Assembly (NCBI GenBank): GCA_964486925.1
Contig: CAZAOY010000003.1
Location: forward strand, 1 to 64,000
Direction of reading: 5' to 3'
DNA from: CAZAOY01 sp964486925
GTDB lineage: Bacteria > Bacillota > Clostridia > Oscillospirales > Ruminococcaceae
DNA: 64,000 nt
In this document: positions 1 to 7,803 of the stretch, piece by piece
How positions within the stretch are numbered: the first letter of the stretch is position 1
Layout: every line of letters begins with the position of its first letter
Notes under the pieces: model-generated
Seen by the model: the letters and a program-made list of their open reading frames with translations, nothing else
What the model was told of the DNA's origin: nothing
Databases searched by the model: none
Program-made: the position numbers and the translations under genes

Positions 1-531
1 GGCGGCGCTAGAGCCTTCTATCTTTGAGTAGACCGTCTGGTAACGCTCTTTATCCTCTAGCTGCTTTGTAATATATGGAGGTAGCGGCATCTGACCGATT
101 TTATCCAATACTACGTAGATATCCTTATCATGGTTAAAGCGGATTAGTCGGTTGCCGTTTTCCAGCACCTCTATAATCTCCCCTAAAAGCAGCCCATCCG
201 AAAAGGAGATGGTAACCCCTGTCTTTGCTTTTTTCCCAGGCTTTACTAGCGTTTCCCAGACACCGTTACCCTTGTTTTCAAGCAGCAGTAGCTCGATTAC
301 AGCGTCAGTATCGGTACGTTTTCCGAATATCCTAGCGGGTATTACCCTTGAATTGTTAAGTACCAGCAGGTCACCCTCGTTTAACATGGATAGGACATCA
401 TAAAAATGGTGGTGGGAGATAGCGCCTGTAGCTTTATCTAAAGCTAGAAGCCTTGAATGATCCCGTGGTTCTATAGGGGTTTGGGCGATAAGATTTGGTG
501 GGAGCGTAAAGTTAAAGTCAGAAGTGTTCAT
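1..531 (-). CDS. queA: QueA, S-adenosylmethionine:tRNA ribosyltransferase-isomerase (5' part, cut by window edge)
   Basis: Reading leftward from an ATG at 531, preceded by a GGAGG site at 536-540, the frame stays open to the window edge for about 177 codons. QueA transfers and isomerises the ribosyl group of SAM onto preQ1 in tRNA, the step after Tgt in queuosine synthesis. The N-terminus runs MNTSDFNFTLPPNLIAQ, and family-typical stretches follow: LLVLNNSRVIPARIFG and, near the edge, GQMPLPPYI. The C-terminal half lies outside the window. The partner gene tgt lies 5.4 kb away at 5985, so the usual queA-tgt adjacency is interrupted by the lysine-pathway genes. Identification rests on motif recognition and is firm. 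Confidence 0.93.
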   Translation of the reverse strand, partial: MNTSDFNFTLPPNLIAQTPIEPRDHSRLLALDKATGAISHHHFYDVLSMLNEGDLLVLNNSRVIPARIFGKRTDTDAVIELLLLENKGNGVWETLVKPGKKAKTGVTISFSDGLLLGEIIEVLENGNRLIRFNHDKDIYVVLDKIGQMPLPPYITKQLEDKERYQTVYSKIEGSSAA

Positions 532-588
532 TAGTCCTCCATATATATGTAATATTAGAAAATATCTAAGTATTGGTTTAGGATCATT

Positions 589-689
589 ATTACTTCGGCA
601 CTTAGTGGTAGAAACTGTGCTTTGATTATCCTTCGATACTAGCTGTAAATTTAGATAAAAAACTAGCGGCATTTAAGTGCCGAAGTAAT
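589..689. repeat. MITE-like palindromic element, copy 1
   Basis: A 101-bp element with perfect 16-bp terminal inverted repeats, ATTACTTCGGCACTTA at 589-604 and its reverse complement at 674-689. The whole length, not only the ends, aligns with the reverse complement of a second copy at 56216-56314, including the internal blocks GCTTTGATT and TACTAGCTGTAAATT. It holds no open reading frame. A small non-autonomous mobile or repetitive element is the best reading. No clear target-site duplication is visible. Confidence 0.75.
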
Positions 690-793
690 ATAGTGATTTA
701 ACTTGAAAACAATCGGCGTAAGAGCCTACAAAACCGCATAAACCAAAGCTTTTGCAGGCTCTTACTTGTAGTTTTCAAAAGTTAAATAACTAT
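690..793. repeat. Long imperfect palindrome abutting the MITE-like element
   Basis: The arms are ATAGTGATTTAACTT plus GAAAAC on the left and GTTTTCAAAAGTTAAATAAC plus TAT on the right. An inner stem GTAAGAGCCTACAAAA pairs with TTTTGCAGGCTCTTAC. The element is about 104 bp and begins at the base after the MITE-like repeat ends. It could be a second repeat family or a strong hairpin insulating queA from the divergent lysine operon. No second copy was recognised in the window. Confidence 0.6.
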
Positions 794-818
794 AGTTAAT
801 AAAAAATGTAAAAAAAGA

Positions 819-847
819 TTGACAGAGGTAATATAATAGGTTATAAT
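819..847 (+). promoter_or_regulatory. Sigma-A type promoter of the lysine operon
   Basis: Consensus TTGACA at 819-824, a 17-bp spacer and consensus TATAAT at 842-847. The predicted start near 854 lies about 28 nt upstream of the lysine riboswitch aptamer. Confidence 0.88.
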
Positions 848-881
848 ATAACTATAATATATCTTTACCGATATGTCATGG

Positions 882-1093
882 CTAGATGGCTTAGATAGAG
901 GCGCAGGACACATTAGTAGATAGAATCTGCCTTTTCAGTGGGAAAGGCTAAGGGTTAACCCGATAGCTTTATGGATTTTATCAAAAGGGTGGTTTGCCGA
1001 AGGATGTAGCAAAGGGATACATCTTGGGCGGTATGGTTAACAACCTACCGACTGTCATCATACATTGATGGAGTGCTATTACTTAACCAGTAG
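882..1093 (+). promoter_or_regulatory. Lysine riboswitch (L-box) aptamer
   Basis: The segment carries the conserved L-box signatures in order: GATAGAGG at 893-900, an AAAGGCTAAGGG block near 944, GCCGAAG near 993, a TTGGGCGG block near 1024, and the 3' pattern CTGTCATC-loop-GATGGAGTGCTAT ending near 1080. The flanks CTAGATGGCTTAGATAG and CTATTACTTAACCAGTAG can form P1. Bound lysine is expected to favour termination and so shut down the downstream asd-dapA-dapB genes. The location directly upstream of lysine and diaminopimelate genes supports the call. Confidence 0.88.
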
Positions 1094-1276
1094 CGTAAAA
1101 ACTAGATCGTTTGCCCAGTTTGGGATTATTTAGATTTAGCTTTGTTATGTTAGTTACGTTATTATTGTACAATATTTTTGTATAAATGTCAACCTTAATC
1201 TATTACTTAAAGTTCTAACAACAGCTAAGTTTTAAAGGTTACTTCTTGATACTTACAGAGTTAGAGGGATAAAAGT

Positions 1277-1303
1277 AAAGCCAGTCATACTGGCTTTTTG
1301 CTT
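1277..1303 (+). terminator. Intrinsic terminator in the lysine leader
   Basis: AAAGCCAGT, a 3-nt loop and ACTGGCTTT followed by a T-rich run. It sits between the lysine aptamer and asd, about 95 nt before the asd start, and is the obvious expression platform. The roughly 185-nt spacing from the aptamer end is long for this class. Confidence 0.75.
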
Positions 1304-1398
1304 TATTGGTAAGCGAACCCTTTGAGGATTGTTATAGGGGTGACCGGATGTATTACCCGATTAGATGTAACATATATATATTTTGGAGGTAGGTAACT

Positions 1399-2481
1399 AT
1401 GAAAGAATTTAATGTCGGAATAATTGGAGCGACAGGGATGGTAGGACAACGCTTTGCGGTACTGCTTGAAAACCACCCATGGTTTAAGGTAAAGGTGCTA
1501 GCGGCGTCTGCACGTTCTGCTAAAAAGACATACAAGGAAGCTATCGGCGATAGATGGGCAATGAAACAGGATATGCCAAAGGCTATGGCGGATATGATGG
1601 TTTATGATGCTACGGCGGATATTAATGAAATCTGCTCTCAGGTGGATTTTGTGTTCTGCGCTGTGGATATGAAGAAGGATGAGATTAAAAAGCTAGAGGA
1701 AGCGTATGCAAAGCTTGAGTGCCCAGTGGTGTCTAACAATTCCGCTCATAGAGGGACTGCTGACGTGCCGATGATTATACCGGAGGTAAACCCTGACCAC
1801 ACCGATATAATCGCCGCTCAAAGAAAACGTCTTGGTACAAAGAGAGGGTTTATCAGCGTTAAATCTAACTGTTCTATCCAAAGCTATGTACCGGCGCTTC
1901 ATCCGTTAATGGCGGAATGGGGGGTTAAATCGGTGTTAGCTTGCACCTACCAAGCGATTTCGGGGGCGGGCAAGACCTTTGAAAGCTGGCCTGAGATGGT
2001 GGATAACGTTATCCCATTTATCGGCGGTGAGGAGGAAAAGAGCGAACAAGAGCCGCTTAAGGTATGGGGATGTATCAAGGGGGATGAGATAGTAGAGGCT
2101 ACCTCGCCAAAGATTACAACCCAGTGTATAAGAGTGCCTGTTAGCGACGGTCACCTTGCGGCGGTGTTTGTGTCGTTTGACAAAAAGCCGACTATGGAAC
2201 AGATTAAGGCTAGCTGGCAAAGCTTTAAGGGTGTACCGCAGGAGCTAGAGCTACCCTCTGCACCAAAACAATTTTTGCATTACTTTGAAGAAGATAACCG
2301 CCCGCAGACCAAGCTAGACCGAGAGCTAGAGCAGGGTATGGGTGTATCCATCGGCAGACTTCGCCCTGATTCCCAGTACGACTATAGGTTTATAAGTCTA
2401 TCCCACAACACCATTAGAGGTGCGGCAGGGGGAGCGGTTTTAATGGCAGAGCTATTAGCGGCTAAAGGCTTTTTTGAATAG
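1399..2481 (+). CDS. asd: Aspartate-semialdehyde dehydrogenase (archaeal/fungal-type)
   Basis: 360 residues. It reduces aspartyl phosphate to aspartate semialdehyde with NADPH, the branch point to lysine/diaminopimelate and threonine/methionine. The N-terminal dinucleotide-binding motif is GIIGATGMVGQRF, the catalytic cysteine lies in VKSNCSIQSYV, and the C-terminal SHNTIRGAAGG motif is present. Length and motifs fit the longer archaeal/fungal-type Asd rather than the classical B. subtilis or E. coli form. The start is supported by a GGAGG box 8 nt upstream. It is the first gene after the lysine riboswitch and is followed 20 bp later by dapA, so lysine feedback at the RNA level is expected. 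Confidence 0.95.
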   Translation: MKEFNVGIIGATGMVGQRFAVLLENHPWFKVKVLAASARSAKKTYKEAIGDRWAMKQDMPKAMADMMVYDATADINEICSQVDFVFCAVDMKKDEIKKLEEAYAKLECPVVSNNSAHRGTADVPMIIPEVNPDHTDIIAAQRKRLGTKRGFISVKSNCSIQSYVPALHPLMAEWGVKSVLACTYQAISGAGKTFESWPEMVDNVIPFIGGEEEKSEQEPLKVWGCIKGDEIVEATSPKITTQCIRVPVSDGHLAAVFVSFDKKPTMEQIKASWQSFKGVPQELELPSAPKQFLHYFEEDNRPQTKLDRELEQGMGVSIGRLRPDSQYDYRFISLSHNTIRGAAGGAVLMAELLAAKGFFE

Positions 2482-2501
2482 CAGAAAGGGTACTTGTAAA
2501 A

Positions 2502-3392
2502 ATGAAGAATAATAGTATATTTACAGGTTCAGGGGTAGCTATCGTTACTCCAATGAATCTAGCGGGTTTTGTGGATTATGAAAAGCTAGGGGAACTAATT
2601 GAGTGGCAGATTAACGAAGGTACTGACGCTATCATTATCTGCGGTACTACCGGCGAAAGCTCTACCCTAACCGATAAGGAGCACGCTGACTGTATCGAGT
2701 TTGCGGTAAAAGCCACCAATAAACGTGTGCCTGTAATAGCGGGAACAGGCTCGAATGATACAGCTTACGCAGCGGAACTTACAAAGGAAGCAGAAAAGCT
2801 AGGAGCAGACGCCTCACTTCAGGTGACACCGTACTACAACAAAACCTCTCAACGGGGACTTTGCACCCATTTTGAAAGGATTGCCGAAAGCTCAAACCTA
2901 CCTATTATATTATACAACGTGCCAAGCCGTACAGGGTTTAGCATATCAATCGATACCTACAAGTATCTTGCACCGCATAAAAACATCGTAGCTACAAAGG
3001 AAGCGAGCGGAGATTTCTCTCTAATCGCCAAGGTAGCGGCGGAGTGCGGCGGGGATATGGATATCTATTCAGGTAACGACGACCAGATAGTACCGATTAT
3101 GTCGCTAGGCGGTATCGGGGTAATTTCGGTGGTAGCGAATATTATGCCACGTTTGACCCATGATATCTGTGACTCCTACTTAAAGGGGAATACAAATGAG
3201 AGTCGGGATATGTTCCTAAAGCTGTTACCGCTGATAAACAGCCTGTCCCTTGATGTTAACCCTATCCCTGTAAAGGAAGCGTTAAATCTAATGGGTAAGG
3301 ATGTCGGAAGCTGTAGACTACCGCTTGTAGGTATGGATGAAAAATCCACAGCGTTACTAATGCAGGCACTAAAGCAGTATAATCTTGCTTAG
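2502..3392 (+). CDS. dapA: 4-hydroxy-tetrahydrodipicolinate synthase
   Basis: 296 residues, the normal family length. It condenses pyruvate with aspartate semialdehyde in the first committed step of diaminopimelate/lysine synthesis. Visible are the substrate-binding CGTTGESSTLT motif, the catalytic tyrosine in ILYNVPSRTG, and the Schiff-base lysine in IVATKEASGD. It follows asd with a 20-bp gap and shares the riboswitch-controlled transcript. The next pathway gene, dapB, lies beyond a 100-N gap. Confidence 0.97.
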   Translation: MKNNSIFTGSGVAIVTPMNLAGFVDYEKLGELIEWQINEGTDAIIICGTTGESSTLTDKEHADCIEFAVKATNKRVPVIAGTGSNDTAYAAELTKEAEKLGADASLQVTPYYNKTSQRGLCTHFERIAESSNLPIILYNVPSRTGFSISIDTYKYLAPHKNIVATKEASGDFSLIAKVAAECGGDMDIYSGNDDQIVPIMSLGGIGVISVVANIMPRLTHDICDSYLKGNTNESRDMFLKLLPLINSLSLDVNPIPVKEALNLMGKDVGSCRLPLVGMDEKSTALLMQALKQYNLA

Positions 3393-3448
3393 TGGCTTTT
3401 GATGGGCAAAATAATGGTTAAACATGCAAAACCCTACGTATTGTTAAG

Positions 3449-3548
3449 NNNNNNNNNNNNNNNNNNNNNNNNNNNNNNNNNNNNNNNNNNNNNNNNNNNN
3501 NNNNNNNNNNNNNNNNNNNNNNNNNNNNNNNNNNNNNNNNNNNNNNNN
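3449..3548. other. Assembly gap (100 N) between dapA and dapB
   Basis: Exactly 100 N, the conventional scaffold-gap length, so the true size is unknown. The flanking sequences do not duplicate each other, unlike the gap inside murC. The right flank holds an inverted repeat, AAACCGCTTATT and AATAAGCAGTTT, with a 28-bp loop. A hairpin repeat may have broken the assembly. Confidence 0.97.
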
Positions 3549-3657
3549 ATGAACGGTGCGTTCCGAATAAACCGCTTATTTAAACAATTGGTGCGTTTCA
3601 AACACACCGAATAAGCAGTTTCAATAAAGGTTTGTAGTAAAAATAAAGGAAGAGCTT

Positions 3658-4416
3658 ATGATAAAGATAGCGTTAAATGGTGCTAACGGTAGGATGTGCC
3701 GTGTGATAAACAGCATTATAAAGTCTAGGGAGGACTGCACCGTAACGGTTGGCGTTGACCTCCTTGATACCACGATGTACGACACCTTCCCTGTGTACGA
3801 CAGCTTTGAGGCGGTGACGGAGGAATATGATGTAATAATCGATTTCTCCCACCCTAGCTGTATCGAGGGGTTAATGCAGTGCGCCATAAAGCAGGGTAAA
3901 CCGGTGGTGGTTGCGACTACGGGGTTTAGTGAGAGCCAGATCTCTCTTATAAAGGGTGCGGGGGAGTCTATCCCTGTGTTCTTTACCTTTAACATGTCGA
4001 TAGGGATTAATCTTTTACAACAGCTTGCTAAAAAGGCGGCTTTAGTACTGGGGGATCAGTTTGATATCGAGATTATCGAAAAGCACCACAACCAGAAGAT
4101 TGACGCACCTTCGGGTACAGCCTTTATGCTCGCAAGCACGATAAACGCCGCTCTAGACGAACGTTATCGCTACACCTATGACCGTCACTCTGTAAGACGA
4201 AAGAGAGAAAAGAACGAGATAGGGATACATGCCGTTCGTGGTGGTACAATAGTAGGAGAGCATGAAGTAATATTCGCCGGACGTGACGAGGTGATAACGC
4301 TATCCCACTCTGCTACCTCTAAAGAGGTGTTTGCAGTCGGTGCGGTTAATGCGGGTATCTTCTTAAGCAGGTGCGGTAAGGGTGTGTACAGCATGGAGGA
4401 TATGATAAAAGATTAA
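3658..4416 (+). CDS. dapB: 4-hydroxy-tetrahydrodipicolinate reductase
   Basis: 252 residues. It performs NAD(P)H-dependent reduction of the DapA product to tetrahydrodipicolinate. The Rossmann motif is MIKIALNGANGRMCRVI and the catalytic signature EKHHNQKIDAPSGTA is intact, with its paired histidines and lysine. The ATG is preceded by AAGGAAGAG. Order asd-dapA-dapB is standard for the lysine/DAP pathway. Cotranscription with dapA cannot be proved because of the gap between them. Confidence 0.96.
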   Translation: MIKIALNGANGRMCRVINSIIKSREDCTVTVGVDLLDTTMYDTFPVYDSFEAVTEEYDVIIDFSHPSCIEGLMQCAIKQGKPVVVATTGFSESQISLIKGAGESIPVFFTFNMSIGINLLQQLAKKAALVLGDQFDIEIIEKHHNQKIDAPSGTAFMLASTINAALDERYRYTYDRHSVRRKREKNEIGIHAVRGGTIVGEHEVIFAGRDEVITLSHSATSKEVFAVGAVNAGIFLSRCGKGVYSMEDMIKD

Positions 4417-4475
4417 GCTGTATTTTGTGTGGATGTGGTGTTTTGGTTATGTGCGAACCGTGGCATGGTGCTATA

Positions 4476-4506
4476 GGAACGCATACAATGCGTTCCCTAC
4501 GGCGGG
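4476..4506. repeat. Short palindromic intergenic repeat (GGAACGCAT family)
   Basis: GGAACGCAT, 3 nt, ATGCGTTCC, followed by CTACGGCGG. Further copies of the same palindrome lie at 9801, 25278, 25354 and 43772, with shortened or variant copies at 20161 and in the 53.7-kb region. This copy lies in the dapB-VTT intergenic region, which is one reason to place the next gene's start downstream of it. Confidence 0.8.
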
Positions 4507-4600
4507 GAGCAAGCATTCGTTGTGTCAAGCTGTCATAAACACAGATACAGATAGATATCTTTACCTATGTACGTTTACGGTGAAGGATAGGAAGTGGATT

Positions 4601-5383
4601 GTGGGTAAAAGGATTTGGATTAGTGCAAAAGGGGTAAGATTTTATGCAGTAGCGGCTATAGCGTTGTTACTGCTATTTACTGCTACGTTTTATACTATTA
4701 GATACTGGCCGAATATTATCTCGCTGTTTAGCGAGGAGAATCGTGATATGATGGTTAACTACATCCGTGACAAGGGCGCAGTTGGGGTGTTAATCTTTAT
4801 CGGGCTACAGGTTTTACAGGTGGTGGTATCCTTTATCCCCGGTGAGGTTACCGAGATTACCGGCGGGATGGTGTATGGTGCTTTGTTAGGGTATCTTTTC
4901 TGCGCTATTGGGGTGCTGATTGGAAGTATCTTAATGTACTACACCGTAAAGTACTTTGGCAGAAATATGGTAACTAAGGTGCTCGCAAGCGAAAAGCTAA
5001 GCAAATATAAATTCCTTCATGACGAGGATAAGATTGAGCTTGTGGTGTTTATCCTGTTCTTTATCCCCGGTACGCCAAAGGATCTTTTTACCTGGCTAGG
5101 TCCATTTATCCCGCTAAGTGCCTTTAAGTTTTTTGCTATCTCTACTATTGCACGGATACCGTCGATTATATCCTCCACCTTTGCGGGAGCGTCCTTTCAG
5201 CGGGGTAACATCTGGATGTCGGTTGTAGTGTTTGTGGTTATCGGGATTACAGGGATAATCGGGATACTCTATAACAAGAAGTTTATCGAGAAGCGAAACA
5301 AAAAACATGAGCAAAAGCTTGCAAAGAAGCTAGAAAAACGACGTGGTGGTAACCATACCAAAAAGGATGATAAAAGCGAATGA
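4601..5383 (+). CDS. TVP38/TMEM64 (VTT-domain) membrane protein
   Basis: About 261 residues from a GTG at 4601, preceded by AAGGATAGGAAG. The frame is open further upstream to 4427, but that part crosses an intergenic palindromic repeat and is probably not translated. The protein has an N-terminal membrane segment, then the VTT core: FIPGEVTEITGGMVYGALLG and a second half FFIPGTPKDLFTWLGPFIPL, the paired re-entrant PG motifs of this family. The tail is lysine/arginine rich. The family is linked to lipid or small-molecule handling in membranes, but no substrate can be inferred here. Its stop overlaps the dtd start (ATGA). Confidence 0.85.
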   Translation: MGKRIWISAKGVRFYAVAAIALLLLFTATFYTIRYWPNIISLFSEENRDMMVNYIRDKGAVGVLIFIGLQVLQVVVSFIPGEVTEITGGMVYGALLGYLFCAIGVLIGSILMYYTVKYFGRNMVTKVLASEKLSKYKFLHDEDKIELVVFILFFIPGTPKDLFTWLGPFIPLSAFKFFAISTIARIPSIISSTFAGASFQRGNIWMSVVVFVVIGITGIIGILYNKKFIEKRNKKHEQKLAKKLEKRRGGNHTKKDDKSE

Positions 5384-5817
5384 GAGCAGTACTACAGCGG
5401 GTTACTAACGCAAGTGTAACCGTTAACAAAGAAGAAAGCCGCCCTATCGGAGCGGGACTTGTAATTCTACTGGGGGTTATGGAGTCGGACACAAAGGAGA
5501 ATGCGATAGCGCTCGCAAAAAAGGTGGTAAACCTTAGGATATTCACCGATGAGGACGACAAGATGAACCTCTCGCTACTGGATATAAAGGGCGGTGCGCT
5601 TATCGTGTCAAACTTTACACTGGGTGCGGACTGCAAAAAGGGGAACAGACCCTCCTTCACAAACAGCGCCCATCCCGATATCGCAAGGCCGCTATATGAA
5701 TACTTTATACAGCTTGTGAAAGAGCAGGTAAAAGAGGTACAGACAGGGGAGTTTGGCGCGGATATGCGGATAACCTTGACAAACGACGGCCCCGTAACGA
5801 TAGTTTTGGATATGTAA
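5380..5817 (+). CDS. dtd: D-aminoacyl-tRNA deacylase
   Basis: 145 residues, the usual Dtd length. It hydrolyses D-amino acids, and glycine mischarged on tRNA-Ala, from tRNA. The N-terminal MRAVLQRVTNASVTV is typical. The chiral-proofreading Gly-cis-Pro motif appears as NDGPVTIVLD near the C-terminus, and the active-site block reads SNFTLGAD, where Asn replaces the more common Gln of SQFTL. The ATG overlaps the preceding stop by 4 bp, indicating translational coupling. Confidence 0.94.
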   Translation: MRAVLQRVTNASVTVNKEESRPIGAGLVILLGVMESDTKENAIALAKKVVNLRIFTDEDDKMNLSLLDIKGGALIVSNFTLGADCKKGNRPSFTNSAHPDIARPLYEYFIQLVKEQVKEVQTGEFGADMRITLTNDGPVTIVLDM

Positions 5818-5984
5818 CCATTAACTAGGCAGCTAGTGAAAGAGGAATTGAAAGGCTAAGAAGTCTTTACGATGTTTGCATCTCTAAAATAAAGTAATGA
5901 TAAAAGGATAAAAAACCTAGCAACCCGCATAAACATATTTATGGTGGATTGTTGTTAGTATTAAATGCAGAAGAAAGTAAGAGA

Positions 5985-7115
5985 ATGTATAGATTAATTA
6001 AATACCAAGGCAAAGCCAGACGAGGCGAATTTAAGACGGTGCACGGCACTATACAAACCCCCGCATTTATGAATGTTGCGACTGCGGGAGCTATAAAGGG
6101 CGGGATATCGTCCTATGACCTAGTTGACTATAAATGTCAGGTTGAATTATGCAATACCTATCATCTTCATGTAAGACCCGGGGATGATTTAATATATAGC
6201 TTAGGCGGGCTACATAAATTTATCGGGTGGGAGGGGCCTATCCTTACCGACAGCGGTGGGTTTCAGGTATTCTCCCTAGCAAAGCTTCGCACCATTACCG
6301 AGGAGGGGGTTACCTTTAACTCTCATGTGGACGGAAAGCGGATCTTTATGACCCCCGAGCTTAGTATGCAGATACAGTCTAACCTAGCCTCCACCATCGC
6401 TATGGCGTTTGATGAATGTGTGGAGAACCCCGCTACCTACGACTACGCAAAGAAATCCTGTGAGCGCACCACACGCTGGCTGGTACGTTGCAAGACCGAG
6501 ATGGATAGGCTTAACAGTCTGGATACCACCATAAACAGGTCACAGCTTTTGTTTGGGATAAACCAAGGCTGTACCTTTGACGACCTGCGGGTGGAGCATA
6601 TGAAGGAGATTGCAAAGCTTGATTTAGACGGGTACGCTATCGGCGGGCTTGCGGTGGGTGAGCCTACTGCGGAGATGTATCGGGTAATCGAGGTGGTCGA
6701 GCCGCATATGCCAAGCGATAAGATACGTTATCTAATGGGTGTGGGAACTCCAAGCAACATAATCGAAGCGGTAGCACGTGGGGTGGACATCTTCGACTGC
6801 GTTATGCCGAGCAGAAACGCACGACACGGACACCTTAACACATGGGGTGGGGTGATAAACCTAAATAACGCTAAATATCAAGCGGATCTATCACCTATCG
6901 ATCCGTCATGTGGTTGTCCTACCTGCCAAAAGCATTCCAGAGCCTACATCCGTCACCTGTTTAAGGCGAATGAAATGCTTGCAATGCGGCTTGCGGTATG
7001 TCACAACCTCTACTTCTACAACACGCTAATGGAGCGGATTAGGGAATCACTTGATAACGATACGTTCGATGAATTTAGAGATAACTACTCAGCTAGGCTA
7101 TCAAAGCGGATATAG
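5985..7115 (+). CDS. tgt: tRNA-guanine(34) transglycosylase
   Basis: 377 residues from the ATG at 5985. It exchanges guanine 34 for preQ1 in tRNAs with GUN anticodons. Motifs include LTDSGGFQVFSL with the general acid/base Asp, GVDIFDCVMPSRNARHG with the nucleophilic Asp, and the zinc site CGCPTCQ plus a later histidine in VCHNLYFY. An upstream TTG at 5949 is in frame but would add an atypical N-terminus, and the family alignment begins near MYRLIKYQGKARRG. The functional partner queA lies at the left window edge in the opposite orientation. Confidence 0.95.
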   Translation: MYRLIKYQGKARRGEFKTVHGTIQTPAFMNVATAGAIKGGISSYDLVDYKCQVELCNTYHLHVRPGDDLIYSLGGLHKFIGWEGPILTDSGGFQVFSLAKLRTITEEGVTFNSHVDGKRIFMTPELSMQIQSNLASTIAMAFDECVENPATYDYAKKSCERTTRWLVRCKTEMDRLNSLDTTINRSQLLFGINQGCTFDDLRVEHMKEIAKLDLDGYAIGGLAVGEPTAEMYRVIEVVEPHMPSDKIRYLMGVGTPSNIIEAVARGVDIFDCVMPSRNARHGHLNTWGGVINLNNAKYQADLSPIDPSCGCPTCQKHSRAYIRHLFKANEMLAMRLAVCHNLYFYNTLMERIRESLDNDTFDEFRDNYSARLSKRI

Positions 7116-7144
7116 AGCCTAGACAGCTTTGAAAGGGAATTTAT

Positions 7145-7717
7145 ATGGGAATTGTTGAGATCATTCTAATTGGTATTGGGCTTTCGATGGACGCGGTGGC
7201 GGTGTCTGCAAGTAACGGGATGTGCTACTTCCCTAAACGGCTAAAGGTTAGGAATGCGCTTGTAATCGCTTTAGCGTTTGGGGTTTTTCAAGGAATTATG
7301 CCGCTTATCGGGTTTTATGCGGGGTCGTTCTTCTCCGAAACCTTCTCTAGGTTTGACCACTGGATAGCGTTAGTGTTACTTTGCATTATCGGCGGAAAGA
7401 TGGTGTTTGAGGCGGTAAAGGGGGATGATGACTCCTGTGAGGTTGAAAAGAACTTTACATTAAAGCTACTTGTTATCCAAGCTATCGCAACCAGTGTGGA
7501 CGCACTAGCGGTAGGGGTTAGCTTTGCGGCGGTTAGCATGAACATCTGGATAGCTATCTCGATAATAGCGGCGACCACCTTCCTACTAAGCTTTGGGGCG
7601 GTTTACATAGGTAAAAGGTTTGGAACGTTACTCAACAAAAAGGCGGAGATTTTAGGTGGGTTAATCCTAATCGGTATCGGGCTTAAGATCTTTATTGAGC
7701 ATTCGTTTTTTAGTTAA
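7145..7717 (+). CDS. mntP: Putative manganese efflux pump MntP
   Basis: 190 residues with about six membrane segments. The protein starts MGIVEIILIGIGLSMDAVAVS, which carries the membrane-embedded Asp of the family. A second half, IATSVDALAVGVSFA, repeats the SxDAxAVG motif, as expected for an internal two-fold repeat. It exports Mn(II) in characterised relatives. It follows tgt by 29 bp, likely in the same transcript. No yybP-type manganese riboswitch is visible upstream, so local manganese control is not supported here. Confidence 0.92.
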   Translation: MGIVEIILIGIGLSMDAVAVSASNGMCYFPKRLKVRNALVIALAFGVFQGIMPLIGFYAGSFFSETFSRFDHWIALVLLCIIGGKMVFEAVKGDDDSCEVEKNFTLKLLVIQAIATSVDALAVGVSFAAVSMNIWIAISIIAATTFLLSFGAVYIGKRFGTLLNKKAEILGGLILIGIGLKIFIEHSFFS

Positions 7718-7803
7718 TATAGATTAACTATCCACAATCAGGCAGTAAAAAGATAACTGCCTGTAAGGAATAGATAAAAAATGGGAAATGTGAGGAAGAA
7801 GTT

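Noticed and set aside
3399..3614. Open frame across the dapA-dapB gap
   Set aside because: It reads through 100 N, so it is not evidence of a gene.
4427..4600. Upstream extension of the VTT gene to ATG 4427
   Set aside because: It crosses a GGAACGCAT palindromic repeat and has no ribosome binding site; GTG 4601 is better placed.
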